A DNA stretch of 64,000 nucleotides from Bacteroidales bacterium (GCA_024693285.1 JAILLE010000042.1:1-64000), one strand, 5' to 3'. Shown: positions 17,985-26,832, counted from the first letter of the stretch. Notes: generated by a model from the letters alone, not told the origin. Numbers and translations: made by a program.

Positions 17985-19185
17985 TTTCCGAGACTTTCTC
18001 TTTATCGGGGATAAGGAGGTTGAGTATGACTCCGACGATAGAGGCGAGGCCGATTCCAGCGAGAGAGAACTTGCCGAAGCTCAGGATAGCTCCACCGATT
18101 CCAGTCGTGAGGATGATGGAGGCGATTATGAGGTTACGGGTCTTGTTCATGTCGACCTTGGCCTTGATCAGGTTGTTGATACCGACAGCGGCGATGCTTC
18201 CGAAAAGAAGCAGCATGATGCCTCCCAAAACAGCCTGAGGAATGGTCTGGATCGCTGCTCCGACCTTTCCGATCAACGACACCACAATGGCGGAGATGGC
18301 AGCTATTCTCATGCAGGCGGGGTCCGTGGCCTTGGTCAGGGAGACCGCTCCGGTGACTTCTGAATAAGTGGTGACAGGAGCTCCACCAAGGAACGCGGCG
18401 AGCATACAAGCCAATCCGTCACCCATCATAGTGCGGTGCAGTCCGGGATCCTTGATGTAATCCTCACCAGCGATCTCGCTGATGGCGTAGATGTCGCCGA
18501 CATGCTCGATTATAGGCGCTATCGCGACAGGAGCCATGAATACGATCGCCTGCCATGAGAAACTCATTTTGGTGAAATGAGGCAGGGCGAACCATTTGGC
18601 ATCGGCCAAAGGAGAGAAATCCATTCCGCTACGGAAGAATATCAACGCGGCGATATAACCGGCAATAGCACCGAAAAAGACTGGAATCAGCTTAATGAGC
18701 CCCTTGCCCCAGATCGAACAAGCGATCGCTACCAGTAAGGAGATAAGGGCGAGGGTCCAGTTCTGGCTGGCCATATTCACACCGGTTCCAGCCAGGGAAA
18801 GACCGATAAGCATAATGACCGGGCCGATCACGATCGGAGGGAATAGTTTCTTGATGAAACTGATTCCGAAGAATCTGACCAGCAAGCTCATCAATAGGTA
18901 GACTACACCAACGGCTACCAATCCGCAGAACATTCCGGGCATTCCATATAGCTCGGTCGCCTTTACGATGGGAGCGATAAAGGCGAAACTACTGCCCAAG
19001 TAAATCGGGACCTTGCCTTTGGTGACACCATGGAATAAAAGGGTACCTAGGCCAGCGGCCAGAAGGGCTATAGCCGGGTCGAATCCGACAAGCAAAGGTA
19101 CAAGCACCGTGGAACCGAAGGCCACGAACATGAACTGAACGCCTACTATCGTACGCTTCAGTGGAGTTAAGGATTGGGTTGCCAT
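17971..19185 (-). CDS. uraA: Uracil/xanthine permease (UraA family)
   Basis: A 404-residue nucleobase:cation symporter-2 family transporter with about 12-14 membrane segments, taking up uracil or a related base. Family motifs include VPLLVG, the [10 protein letters not shown] region, [13 protein letters not shown] (carrying the conserved Glu of this family), and [23 protein letters not shown]. The last 14 nt overlap dut, so uptake of uracil and pyrimidine handling are co-expressed. Substrate uracil is favoured over xanthine by the context only. Confidence 0.88.
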   Translation of the reverse strand: MATQSLTPLKRTIVGVQFMFVAFGSTVLVPLLVGFDPAIALLAAGLGTLLFHGVTKGKVPIYLGSSFAFIAPIVKATELYGMPGMFCGLVAVGVVYLLMSLLVRFFGISFIKKLFPPIVIGPVIMLIGLSLAGTGVNMASQNWTLALISLLVAIACSIWGKGLIKLIPVFFGAIAGYIAALIFFRSGMDFSPLADAKWFALPHFTKMSFSWQAIVFMAPVAIAPIIEHVGDIYAISEIAGEDYIKDPGLHRTMMGDGLACMLAAFLGGAPVTTYSEVTGAVSLTKATDPACMRIAAISAIVVSLIGKVGAAIQTIPQAVLGGIMLLLFGSIAAVGINNLIKAKVDMNKTRNLIIASIILTTGIGGAILSFGKFSLAGIGLASIVGVILNLLIPDKEKVSENAES

Positions 19186-19192
19186 ATAATTA

Positions 19193-20284
19193 TTATTTGG
19201 ATGCTCTCGAATACAGGAACGCCGCGATTATCCCGAATATAAGGTTAGGGAGCCAGAGAGCCACAGCCGGGGCCATCGCCCCGGAATAGACGAACATCTG
19301 GCTGAATCTCAGGAACAATATATACGTGAAGCTCAAGGCTATTCCTATTCCTATGTTTAGTCCTATTCCTCCTCTCCTCTTCCTGGAAGACAGACTGACG
19401 CCCATAATGGTGAGGATAAACGCCGAGAATGGCAGGGCATAACGGGTGTGTTTCTCAATCTGCGCATACATCACGTTGGAGTCGCCACGCAGTTTCTGCT
19501 GTGAGATAAGACTGTTAAGCTGGCCGATCGGGAGGGTCTCCACAGTGTTCTTGTTGCGGTAGAAGTCAGTCACAGTCAAATTGATCACAGTGTCGATGCG
19601 GGATCCTGTCCTAACCCGGTCCTCAAGGCCCTCGGTATACTCCCTGATAAAATACTTGTTGAGCTTCCAAGCGCCCTTTGTGCTGTCCCAAACAGCGGTC
19701 TCCGCCGAGAGTTTGCTGACAAGTTTGTTGTCCTTTATATCCTCCAAAGTGAAGCCGTAGGCGGTGTTGTTCCATGAACCAAAGGACTCCACATAGACGA
19801 ATTTCCCGGTGTCTATCTGGTAATGGACATTACTGGTACTGAAAGGGTTACGATGCTTGACATAGGTAGACTCGAACTTCACCCTGGTCACATTCGCCCT
19901 AGGGATGATCCAAAGGCTCAACGAGAGGGACAAAAGAGCGATCAAGGCCGCGGAGATTATGTACGGTCGCATCATTCTCCGATAGCTCACACCGCAGGAC
20001 AGGATCGCTATGATCTCGCTGTCAGCAGCCATCCTGGATGTGAAGAAGATGACAGTGATGAACACGAACAGAGGACTGAACATGTTCATGAAGTACGGCA
20101 CCCAATTGACGTAGTAATCCAGAATGATCGCCTTCAAAGGAGCCTTGTTCTCAACGAAATGGTTGATCTTCTCGCTTATGTCGAAGATGATTACAATGGC
20201 AATGATAAGCAATAAGGCGATAAAGAAGGTCAGGATGAACTTCTTTATGATGTACTTGTCTATTCTTTTCAGTACAGGTTCCAT
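19193..20284 (-). CDS. LptF/LptG-family lipopolysaccharide export permease
   Basis: A 363-residue inner-membrane protein of the YjgP/YjgQ family that works with the LptB ATPase to move lipopolysaccharide to the outer membrane. Three N-terminal and three C-terminal membrane segments flank a periplasmic domain (about residues 130-265), the expected layout. The start MEPVLKRIDKYIIKKFILTF is typical. It lies 3 nt after tgt and 7 nt before uraA. LptF and LptG cannot be told apart here. Confidence 0.87.
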   Translation of the reverse strand: MEPVLKRIDKYIIKKFILTFFIALLLIIAIVIIFDISEKINHFVENKAPLKAIILDYYVNWVPYFMNMFSPLFVFITVIFFTSRMAADSEIIAILSCGVSYRRMMRPYIISAALIALLSLSLSLWIIPRANVTRVKFESTYVKHRNPFSTSNVHYQIDTGKFVYVESFGSWNNTAYGFTLEDIKDNKLVSKLSAETAVWDSTKGAWKLNKYFIREYTEGLEDRVRTGSRIDTVINLTVTDFYRNKNTVETLPIGQLNSLISQQKLRGDSNVMYAQIEKHTRYALPFSAFILTIMGVSLSSRKRRGGIGLNIGIGIALSFTYILFLRFSQMFVYSGAMAPAVALWLPNLIFGIIAAFLYSRASK

Positions 20285-20287
20285 GTC

Positions 20288-21433
20288 CTATAGCCTCTCG
20301 CTTACTTTCTTGACCGCCGCCTCTTTCCAAGAGGCGAAATCCCCCGCCTCGATATGGATCCGGGCCTTTCTCACAAGATCCAGATAGAAGGCAAGGTTAT
20401 GCTCGCTCGCCACCATCGCGGCGAACATCTCCTTCGCCACGAAAAGGTGGTGGAGGTATGCCCTGGAGTATTGTTTGTCAACAAATGACGTACCATCGGG
20501 ATCCAGAGGGGAGAAATCGTCAGCCCATTTCGCGTTACGCATATTCATGATCCCGTTCCATGTGAAAAGCATCCCGTTACGCCCGTTTCGGGTAGGCATG
20601 ACGCAATCGAACATGTCCACTCCCCTGGCGATCCCCTCGAGGATATTGGCGGGAGTACCGACTCCCATCAGATACCTCGGCTTGTCCTGCGGAAGCAGCG
20701 GGCAGACCAGTTCAAGCATCTCGTACATCTTCTCCGTGGGCTCTCCGACAGCAAGTCCACCGATAGCGAAGCCTCCAGCGGCAGGATTGTCTCCGACCAG
20801 AGACACGGCATGATCGACCGCCCGCTTCCTAAGCTCGGGATACACACAGCCCTGAATAATCGGGAACATCACCTGGTCGTAGCCGTAAAGCGGCTCAGTC
20901 TCCAAGAAACGCTTGAAATACCTCTCCAGCCATCCTTGGGTCAATCGCAACGACTTCTCCGCATACCTGAGGTCAGCGTCACCCGGACAGCACTCGTCCA
21001 AGGCCATCATGATGTCAGATCCTATGATCCGCTGGGTGTCAACATTATTCTCCGGAGTGAAAGTGTGACGGGAGCCATCAATGTGTGACTGGAAACGGCA
21101 GCCTTCCTCAGTGATCTTCCGAATCTGTGTCAGGGAGAATACCTGGAACCCACCACTGTCGGTCAGGATCGGCCTGTCCCATGACTCGAACTTATGAAGT
21201 CCTCCAGCAGCGCGGAGCGTTTCCAACCCGGGCCTAAGATAGAGATGGTAAGTATTGCCGAGGATGATTTCTGCCCCGATGTCACCAAGCAGATCTTTGT
21301 GATAGACCCCTTTGACGGAGCCGACAGTGCCCACAGGCATGAAAATCGGGGTCTTGACCTCACCGTGCCCGGTGGTGAAAACCCCTGTTCTTGCCCCACT
21401 TCCTGGATCTGCCGCTATTCTGGTGAACCTCAT
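20288..21433 (-). CDS. tgt: tRNA-guanine transglycosylase lacking the zinc-binding cysteines
   Basis: A 381-residue enzyme that exchanges guanine 34 for the queuosine precursor preQ1 in GUN-anticodon tRNAs. The substrate and catalytic motifs are present (VGTVGSVKGV, GNTYHLYLRPG, TDSGGFQVFSL, FAIGGLAVGE, DCVMPTRNGRNG). The usual zinc site CxCxxC before YSRAYLHHL is replaced by the Cys-free stretch GTSFVDKQ. The ATG at 21433 was chosen because a -7 box (TATATTTG, 21452-21459 minus) overlaps the upstream ATG at 21454. It is the first gene of the five-gene operon ending with murF. Confidence 0.92.
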   Translation of the reverse strand: MRFTRIAADPGSGARTGVFTTGHGEVKTPIFMPVGTVGSVKGVYHKDLLGDIGAEIILGNTYHLYLRPGLETLRAAGGLHKFESWDRPILTDSGGFQVFSLTQIRKITEEGCRFQSHIDGSRHTFTPENNVDTQRIIGSDIMMALDECCPGDADLRYAEKSLRLTQGWLERYFKRFLETEPLYGYDQVMFPIIQGCVYPELRKRAVDHAVSLVGDNPAAGGFAIGGLAVGEPTEKMYEMLELVCPLLPQDKPRYLMGVGTPANILEGIARGVDMFDCVMPTRNGRNGMLFTWNGIMNMRNAKWADDFSPLDPDGTSFVDKQYSRAYLHHLFVAKEMFAAMVASEHNLAFYLDLVRKARIHIEAGDFASWKEAAVKKVSERL

Positions 21434-21451
21434 TCTTTGCGATTTGACTTT

Positions 21452-21459
21452 CAAATATA
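21452..21459 (-). promoter_or_regulatory. -7 box of the tgt-murF operon
   Basis: TATATTTG on the minus strand, ending 18 nt before tgt ATG 21433. No clear TTTG at the -33 position. It is divergent from the nucleoside transporter promoter, whose -7 box is 31 bp away. Confidence 0.5.
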
Positions 21460-21482
21460 GTGTTTTTTATGCTAAAAACTCT

Positions 21483-21490
21483 TATTTTTG
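21483..21490 (+). promoter_or_regulatory. -7 box of the nucleoside transporter gene
   Basis: TATTTTTG, ending 44 nt before ATG 21535. The -33 position is T-rich without a clean TTTG. Confidence 0.45.
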
Positions 21491-21534
21491 TTTGATTATA
21501 GACCCCAAGACAAACATTAAAACCAGATAAATCA

Positions 21535-22830
21535 ATGAAGAACAACTCCATCACCATCAGGCTCATCCTGATGAATTTCCTAGAATTCGCCGTCTGGGGC
21601 GCTTACCTCACATCGCTCGGGCGCTATCTGGGCAACATAGGGCTGGGCAACCAGATCAAATGGTTCTTCGCGATGCAGGGCATCGTGTCGATATTCATGC
21701 CCACCCTTATGGGCATATTGGCAGACAGGAAGATCCAGGCCCAAAAGGTTCTCTCCATGTGCCATTTGCTGGCCGGCCTGTTCATGATCGCCGCCGGACT
21801 CTATTGCCGTAACGCTGGTGACGCCGTGGCTTTCGGTCCACTGTTCACCCTCTATAGTGTCAGCGTAGCCTTCTTCATGCCCACAATCGCACTGGTCAAC
21901 TCAGTGGCCTACAACGCGCTCGAGTCAGTGGGCAAGGATCCGGTCAAGGACTTCCCTCCGATCCGTGTGTTCGGCACGGTGGGATTCATCATCAGCATGC
22001 TATGCTCCAACTGGGTGAAGATCGGTGGAGTCGCTATGCAGGACTCCTACACCCAGCTCGCCGCCTCCGGTATTCTTTCATTGGTTCTCTGCGGATATGC
22101 CCTGACCATGCCTCCTGTGCCTATCAAGCAGGGCGAGTCCGGCCAGTCGCTTACTGAAGCTCTCGGCCTTAAGGCTTTCACATTATTCAAGGACCGCCAG
22201 TTCGCCATATTCTTCATCTTCTCGATGCTTCTCGGCTCAGCGCTGCAGATCACTAACGGTTACGCCAACACTTTCCTTGGCTCTTTCGCCGCTGACCCCG
22301 CCCTCGCCGACACCTTTGCCGTCAAGAACTCCAACGCTCTTCTAGCCATCTCACAGCTGTCCGAGACCTTGTGCATCCTTCTTATTCCTTTCTTCATGAA
22401 GAAATTCGGAATCAAGAATGTGATGTTGATCGCCATGTTCGCATGGGTGTTCCGTTTCGGCTTCTTCGGAGCCGGATCCCCTGACATGCCCGGAGTCCTG
22501 CTCTTCGTGCTGTCTTGCATCGTCTACGGAGTCGCGTTCGATTTCTTCAACATTTCCGGTTCACTATATGTCAATGAGAACACCGACACTGACATCAGGT
22601 CCAGCGCCCAAGGCCTCTTCATGTTGATGACCAACGGTTTGGGAGCCTCAATCGGAACTCTCGCCGCCGGATGGGTGGTTGAGAAATGCGGATGCTTCAT
22701 CGATCCAGCCGGCTGGTCAAAAGCCTGGTATATCTTTGCGGCTTACGCCCTTGTGGTCGGCATCTTGTTCATGATTCTGTTCAAGGATCCGAGGAAGTTG
22801 AAGGCGGCGGAGGGCAACGCTCAAGCTTAA
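21535..22830 (+). CDS. nupG: Nucleoside:H+ symporter (NupG family)
   Basis: A 431-residue major facilitator with twelve predicted membrane segments. The N-terminus (LILMNFLEFAVWGAYLTSLGRYL) and the ADRKIQAQKVL loop are typical of the NupG/XapB nucleoside permeases, which take up nucleosides with protons. The C-terminal motif RSSAQGLFMLMTNGLGASIG is also characteristic. The last 50 nt overlap the end of the convergent zinc-ribbon gene. Confidence 0.88.
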   Translation: MKNNSITIRLILMNFLEFAVWGAYLTSLGRYLGNIGLGNQIKWFFAMQGIVSIFMPTLMGILADRKIQAQKVLSMCHLLAGLFMIAAGLYCRNAGDAVAFGPLFTLYSVSVAFFMPTIALVNSVAYNALESVGKDPVKDFPPIRVFGTVGFIISMLCSNWVKIGGVAMQDSYTQLAASGILSLVLCGYALTMPPVPIKQGESGQSLTEALGLKAFTLFKDRQFAIFFIFSMLLGSALQITNGYANTFLGSFAADPALADTFAVKNSNALLAISQLSETLCILLIPFFMKKFGIKNVMLIAMFAWVFRFGFFGAGSPDMPGVLLFVLSCIVYGVAFDFFNISGSLYVNENTDTDIRSSAQGLFMLMTNGLGASIGTLAAGWVVEKCGCFIDPAGWSKAWYIFAAYALVVGILFMILFKDPRKLKAAEGNAQA

Positions 22831-23176
22831 AGACCCTGCTCGCGGACATACAGTACTTGATGTCGTAGCATCGGTACTCATCCCTGTTCCTGACCTTGTG
22901 GTAGGATGTGACGCAATCGAAATTGTAGCCCATCTGCGCAAGGTCAGGAATGTCTATTGAAGCCACTCCCGACTCCAACAAGGCCTCCAGGATCGAATAA
23001 TTCTTGTCCAGGATACTCCTGGTCCTCAATTTCAGCGCACCCACCCAGGAACGGCTCTGGTAGTGCCACTTGTTCTTGCAGGACGAAGAACAGAATTTCA
23101 TGTCCTTACGTCCATAAGGAAGCACATCCCCACACTCAAGGCATCTCTTCCCTCCATTGTCTTCCTCATAACTCAT
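22781..23176 (-). CDS. Small zinc-ribbon protein of unknown function
   Basis: A 131-residue protein. Near its N-terminus it has a C-x2-C-x13-C-x3-C zinc site (CLECGDVLPYGRKDMKFCSSSC). A basic region (RSWVGALKLRTRSILDKNY) and a C-terminal part ending in VFKLE plus a Pro/Ser tail follow. The start at 23176 is used because the upstream in-frame ATG (23245) would place a strong hairpin inside the coding region. Short proteins with this layout are found in Bacteroidota, and a nucleic-acid role is possible but not shown. Its end overlaps nupG by 50 nt. Confidence 0.6.
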   Translation of the reverse strand: MSYEEDNGGKRCLECGDVLPYGRKDMKFCSSSCKNKWHYQSRSWVGALKLRTRSILDKNYSILEALLESGVASIDIPDLAQMGYNFDCVTSYHKVRNRDEYRCYDIKYCMSASRVFKLERCPPPPSTSSDP

Positions 23177-23221
23177 GTGCCTAATATGGACAATAATCCA
23201 GCGGGAAGCAAGGGTACGAAG

Positions 23222-23250
23222 GGGGTATGAGAGATTATTCCTCATACCCC
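23222..23250 (-). promoter_or_regulatory. Leader hairpin upstream of the zinc-ribbon gene
   Basis: A perfect 10-bp stem, GGGGTATGAG (23222-23231) with CTCATACCCC (23241-23250), and a 9-nt loop, about 45 nt upstream of the zinc-ribbon start. The CTCAT arm can also pair with ATGAG at 23251-23255, giving a mutually exclusive small hairpin next to a 9-nt A/T run. Confidence 0.45.
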
Positions 23251-23389
23251 ATGAGAAAAAAAAATCATGGAGGAATCATATTAATACGGGAACGAATAAA
23301 TAAAAAGCGATTTCAGGGCCTTAGAGAAAGAAACGTAAATAAAGTTGTATAGTTTCTTTACATGTGGCGGGAAAGCCCATCAGAGCGCT

Positions 23390-23397
23390 TAATTTCG
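23390..23397 (+). promoter_or_regulatory. -7 box of ssb
   Basis: TAATTTCG, the TTCG form of the Bacteroidota -7 box, ending 28 nt before ssb ATG 23426. No clear -33 box. Confidence 0.4.
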
Positions 23398-23425
23398 CGA
23401 TGTAAACCATCAAATGAACTGAATT

Positions 23426-23776
23426 ATGGAACAACTGAACAAAATCGAAATCCGAGGGAATGTCGGCAACATCAACATTCTCAAGGTGGGGAGCACACGT
23501 GTGGCTCACTTCTCCGTCGCAACCAATTTCGCTTACAAGGACAGGAACGGGGAACCGGTCATCGAGACCACCTGGCACTATGTGACAGCCTGGGAAGGGA
23601 ACAAAGGAATACCACCGCTCGATGACATTGAAAAAGGATTCCCAGTCTATGTGTGCGGTAGGCTGCGAACCCAGAAATACATAGCCGGGGATGGTTCTGA
23701 GAAGACCAGTTACGACATCATCGCTAACACAATGGAGATACTTGGCAGCAAGCAAGTCTCGCCTCAAATGGGCTAA
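23426..23776 (+). CDS. ssb: Short single-stranded DNA-binding protein
   Basis: A 116-residue OB-fold protein (IEIRGNVGNI, HFSVATNFAYKD, ETTWHYVTAW, VYVCGRLRTQKY) that binds single-stranded DNA. It ends right after the OB fold and lacks the long flexible tail and acidic DDxIPF-type tip that standard SSB uses to contact partner proteins. It may therefore be a secondary SSB rather than the main replication one. It is monocistronic, followed by an AT-rich stretch and the orphan RNA. Confidence 0.85.
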   Translation: MEQLNKIEIRGNVGNINILKVGSTRVAHFSVATNFAYKDRNGEPVIETTWHYVTAWEGNKGIPPLDDIEKGFPVYVCGRLRTQKYIAGDGSEKTSYDIIANTMEILGSKQVSPQMG

Positions 23777-23890
23777 AATCGCGTTATTTAATCTATTACT
23801 TTAAATAAAGATTTACGCATCTAATCAATTGAATATAAGCAATATAATACATATAAGATAAATTTTTCTTTCAATAAATTGCAAAAATAA

Positions 23891-23921
23891 TTTGGAGATT
23901 AAAAATTAATATTTATCTTCG
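23891..23921 (+). promoter_or_regulatory. Promoter of the orphan structured RNA
   Basis: TTTG (23891-23894), a 19-nt spacer and TATCTTCG (23914-23921): an exact -33 box with the TTCG form of the -7 box. The predicted transcript starts at about 23926-23929 and has no protein-coding frame before the terminator. Confidence 0.7.
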
Positions 23922-23927
23922 CGGTAC

Positions 23928-24096
23928 ATCCAACAAGCCAACTGGCAAAGGCTGGTGGACGCCGAAGCGGAATTCCTTGTGTCGATCAAGGCCGTCAGGC
24001 AGCAGAAATGCCGGATGAGTCCGCTCTCCACCACCAGAAATCCTTACCACAGGCACAAACGAATTCTTGCGAAAACCGCGGCCTTCTGGCCGCGGT
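23928..24096 (+). ncRNA. Candidate free-standing ncRNA (~170 nt)
   Basis: Between ssb and the convergent rfbB gene there are 352 bp without a gene. They hold a canonical promoter, about 170 nt of GC-richer sequence and a terminator hairpin at 24075-24096. One fold pairs CTGGTGG (23952-23958) with CCACCAG (24031-24037) and GCGGA (23967-23971) with TCCGC (24020-24024), giving a rod with an internal bubble. Another pairs 23970-23983 with 24052-24066 (13 bp with a small internal loop). The size, promoter and terminator resemble 6S RNA or the Bacteroidales-1 RNA class, but I could not match conserved bases, so the class is open. The stretch 23777-23890 is AT-rich with nothing else visible. Confidence 0.6.
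24075..24096 (+). terminator. Terminator hairpin of the orphan RNA
   Basis: A perfect 9-bp stem, ACCGCGGCC (24075-24083) with GGCCGCGGT (24088-24096), and a TTCT loop, followed by CTTCCAATTTT. The A-rich sequence before it means it may also stop rfbB transcripts arriving from the other side. Confidence 0.7.
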
Positions 24097-24128
24097 CTTC
24101 CAATTTTATATTTCCCTGGAGGAATCTC

Positions 24129-25241
24129 CTATTTGTACATCTGCTCGTAATACTTCATATAGTCACCAGACGTGACATTGTCGAGCCAATCCTGGTTCTC
24201 AAGATACCATTTGACCGTCTTCTCGATTCCTTCCTCGAACTGTAGAGACGGCTCCCAACCGAGTTCCTCCTTCAACTTCGTGGAATCAATCGCATAACGC
24301 ATATCGTGGCCCTTCCGGTCGGTCACAAAAGTGATGAGATCGTCATCTGATCCCTCCGGACGACCCAGAAGCCGGTCCGTAGTCTTAATCAGAACTTTGA
24401 TGAGGTCGATGTTCTTCCACTCGTTGAATCCACCGATATTATATGTCTCCCCTATCTTGCCCTCATGGAATATAAGATCGATCGCCCTGGCGTGATCCAC
24501 GACATAGAGCCAGTCACGCACATTCTCGCCCTTTCCGTAGACCGGAAGCGGACGACGGTGGCGGATATTATTGATAAACAAAGGGATAAGCTTCTCCGGG
24601 AACTGGAACGGCCCGTAATTGTTGGAGCAATTCGTGACAAGGGTCGGCATCCCGTATGTGTCATGATAAGCCCTCACAAAATGGTCGCTGGAAGCCTTAG
24701 CGGCGGAGTAAGGACTATGTGGCTGGTATTTGGTGCTCTCGGTAAAGAAATCGTCTCCGAAAGGTCCGCCTCCGCACTCCTTAGCGCCAGGGTCACCCTC
24801 CGGCTTTGTCAATTCAAGGGCCCCGTAGACCTCATCTGTGGAGATGTGGTAAAAACGGCAGCCGGCCCATCCCTGAGGCTCCCAGAATTCACGGGCGGCC
24901 TGGAGAAGGGAAAGGGTCCCCATCACATTGGTACGGGCGAAAGTGAATGGATCAACTATCGACCTGTCCACATGGCTCTCGGCCGCAAGGTGGATAATAC
25001 CAGTTACATTATTAGTTGAAATAATCTCTTTAACTGTCTCATAATAACATATATCAGCCTTAACAAACTGATAATTAGGCTTACCTTCCACATCCTTGAG
25101 ATTGGCTAGATTGCCAGCATACGTGAGCTTGTCGAGATTGATTATCTTGTACTCCGGATATTTGTTCACAAAGAGCCTGACGACATGGCTTCCGATGAAT
25201 CCGGCACCGCCGGTTATGATTATTGTCCTGTCGAATTCCAT
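24129..25241 (-). CDS. rfbB: dTDP-glucose 4,6-dehydratase
   Basis: A 370-residue short-chain dehydrogenase/reductase that carries out the second step of dTDP-L-rhamnose synthesis. The NAD-binding motif GGAGFIGSHVV is near residue 11, STDEVYG is in the middle, and the catalytic Y-x3-K is YSAAK. LDKLTYAGNLANL and the NCSNNYGPFQFPEKLIPL segment are diagnostic. It is the last gene of a minus-strand operon rnhA-pdxA-rfbB (7-nt gap to pdxA), while the other three pathway genes are on the plus strand 1.6 kb away. Confidence 0.95.
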   Translation of the reverse strand: MEFDRTIIITGGAGFIGSHVVRLFVNKYPEYKIINLDKLTYAGNLANLKDVEGKPNYQFVKADICYYETVKEIISTNNVTGIIHLAAESHVDRSIVDPFTFARTNVMGTLSLLQAAREFWEPQGWAGCRFYHISTDEVYGALELTKPEGDPGAKECGGGPFGDDFFTESTKYQPHSPYSAAKASSDHFVRAYHDTYGMPTLVTNCSNNYGPFQFPEKLIPLFINNIRHRRPLPVYGKGENVRDWLYVVDHARAIDLIFHEGKIGETYNIGGFNEWKNIDLIKVLIKTTDRLLGRPEGSDDDLITFVTDRKGHDMRYAIDSTKLKEELGWEPSLQFEEGIEKTVKWYLENQDWLDNVTSGDYMKYYEQMYK

Positions 25242-25248
25242 AATAATT

Positions 25249-26298
25249 CTATTTTATCAATTTTCCTTCCTGCACAGCATCGAACGCCACCCTGTTACGG
25301 TAAATGTCGATCGCGGCGTAAATAGAAGACATCATCGAGTGAGGATCAGCCTCATCCCTTCCAGCCAGCTCGAAAGCCGTACCGTGGTCAGGAGATGTCC
25401 TGACTATCGGCAAGCCTGCGGTGAAGTTGACTCCATCCTCGAAAGCAAGAGCCTTGAAAGGAGCCAGACCCTGGTCATGGTACATGGCCAAAGTGGCGTC
25501 GAACTTGGCGTAATGTCCAAGACCGAAATAACCGTCGGGCGAATATGGCCCGAATGCCATAATGCCCTCAGCGTTAGCGGCTTTGACCGCCGGCAGGATT
25601 ATACGCTCCTCCTCATCACCGAGCAGACCCCCATCACCGCAATGCGGGTTCAGGCCCAGCACGGCTATCTTTGGCTCCACCACACCGAAATCCCGTCTCA
25701 ATGATGCATACATAAGGCGCAGTTTGCCGACTATCGAATCGATGCTGATTGACGAGGGAACATCTTTAAGCGGAATATGTCCGGTCACGACTCCAATCCT
25801 TAACTGGTTAGAGATCATGAACATGGCCACATCATTGACTCCGAACTCTTTCTGGAGATACTCCGTGTGGCCTGTGTTGCCGAATCCTTCCTTGACCATA
25901 GCCCTCTTGTTTATCGGAGCGGTGACAAGCACGTCGATATCTCCGTTCTTGATGTCTCTGACCGCCCATTCCAAAGAGGTGATGGCCGCCTTGGCAGACT
26001 CGGGAGTGGATTGCCCAGGTTCGACATAGGTGTTGTCCGGGAGACAGTTTACTATATTGATTTTTCTGGGCTTGGCATCCCTGGCGCTCTGGACAACATA
26101 GATGTCCATCTGCTGGTCAAGATTGTGGATGCGCTTCCTATAGAAGCCGAATATCTTGGAAGACCCGTAGATGACCGGGGTGAAAGACTCCATGATCCTC
26201 GCATCCGCAAGGGACTTGATAATCACCTCATAGCCTATTCCGTTACCATCACCTTGGGTGATTCCGACCACCAATTTCTTTTTTGAAATGTCTGTCAT
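25249..26298 (-). CDS. pdxA: 4-hydroxythreonine-4-phosphate dehydrogenase
   Basis: A 349-residue NAD- and metal-dependent dehydrogenase of the DXP-dependent pyridoxal phosphate pathway. The N-terminus VGITQGDGNGIGYEVI and the metal-site motifs TGHTEYL, GLNPHCGDGGLLGDEE and ALYHDQGL-like AMYHDQGLAPFK are all present. The family usually has about 330 residues. pdxB of the same pathway occurs elsewhere in the window (59798). It sits 19 nt after rnhA and 7 nt before rfbB. Confidence 0.94.
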   Translation of the reverse strand: MTDISKKKLVVGITQGDGNGIGYEVIIKSLADARIMESFTPVIYGSSKIFGFYRKRIHNLDQQMDIYVVQSARDAKPRKINIVNCLPDNTYVEPGQSTPESAKAAITSLEWAVRDIKNGDIDVLVTAPINKRAMVKEGFGNTGHTEYLQKEFGVNDVAMFMISNQLRIGVVTGHIPLKDVPSSISIDSIVGKLRLMYASLRRDFGVVEPKIAVLGLNPHCGDGGLLGDEEERIILPAVKAANAEGIMAFGPYSPDGYFGLGHYAKFDATLAMYHDQGLAPFKALAFEDGVNFTAGLPIVRTSPDHGTAFELAGRDEADPHSMMSSIYAAIDIYRNRVAFDAVQEGKLIK

Positions 26299-26317
26299 TT
26301 TTAAATAATAACGTGCT

Positions 26318-26827
26318 TTATAACAATATGTTATCTTCTTCTACTTTAAGTTTTTCATAACCCTCGTCAGGAGGAAGCTGAACTCCTGCCGCAATAGCTC
26401 CAGCACCAGCCGCGACAGCGAGTGCGTCGCACCGCTCATTCTCCGGATGACCGGCATGTCCCTTCACCCAATTAAAGGTTACTTTATGACGCTTGTACAC
26501 GGCCAGGAACCTCTGCCAAAGATCAACATTCTTCACTTTCTTCCAGCCTTTTCTCTCCCAGTTTTGAAGCCAGCCTTCATTGAGAGCTTTGACAACATAG
26601 GAGGAATCACTGTAAACCATAACGGTCGCCTTCTCCCACTTTATCGCCTCAAGTCCCACAATCACGGCAAGAAGCTCCATCCTGTTGTTGGTAGTGCATG
26701 CGAAACCCCCGCTCATCTCTTTTTCCAAGCTCCCGCAACGCAATATCACTCCATACCCGCCAGGGCCTGGATTGCCGCTGGAGGCACCGTCGGTAAAAAG
26801 CGAAATAGTAGGTTTTGCTTTACACAT
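26318..26827 (-). CDS. rnhA: Ribonuclease HI
   Basis: A 169-residue endonuclease that cuts RNA in RNA-DNA hybrids. The four catalytic acidic residues are visible: Asp in [12 protein letters not shown], Glu in NRMELLAV, Asp in VYSDSSYV and Asp in [21 protein letters not shown] carries the conserved His. A -7 box (TATATTTG, 26833-26840 minus) ends 5 nt before the ATG, so the transcript may be nearly leaderless. It is the first gene of rnhA-pdxA-rfbB. Confidence 0.95.
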   Translation of the reverse strand: MCKAKPTISLFTDGASSGNPGPGGYGVILRCGSLEKEMSGGFACTTNNRMELLAVIVGLEAIKWEKATVMVYSDSSYVVKALNEGWLQNWERKGWKKVKNVDLWQRFLAVYKRHKVTFNWVKGHAGHPENERCDALAVAAGAGAIAAGVQLPPDEGYEKLKVEEDNILL

Positions 26828-26832
26828 GATTA

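Noticed and set aside
23928..24096. SRP RNA, tmRNA or RNase P RNA as identity of the orphan RNA
   Set aside because: I do not see the GGAA tetraloop and AGCAG pattern of SRP RNA, a tag reading frame ending in ALAA, or the conserved RNase P core; the length also does not fit the last two.
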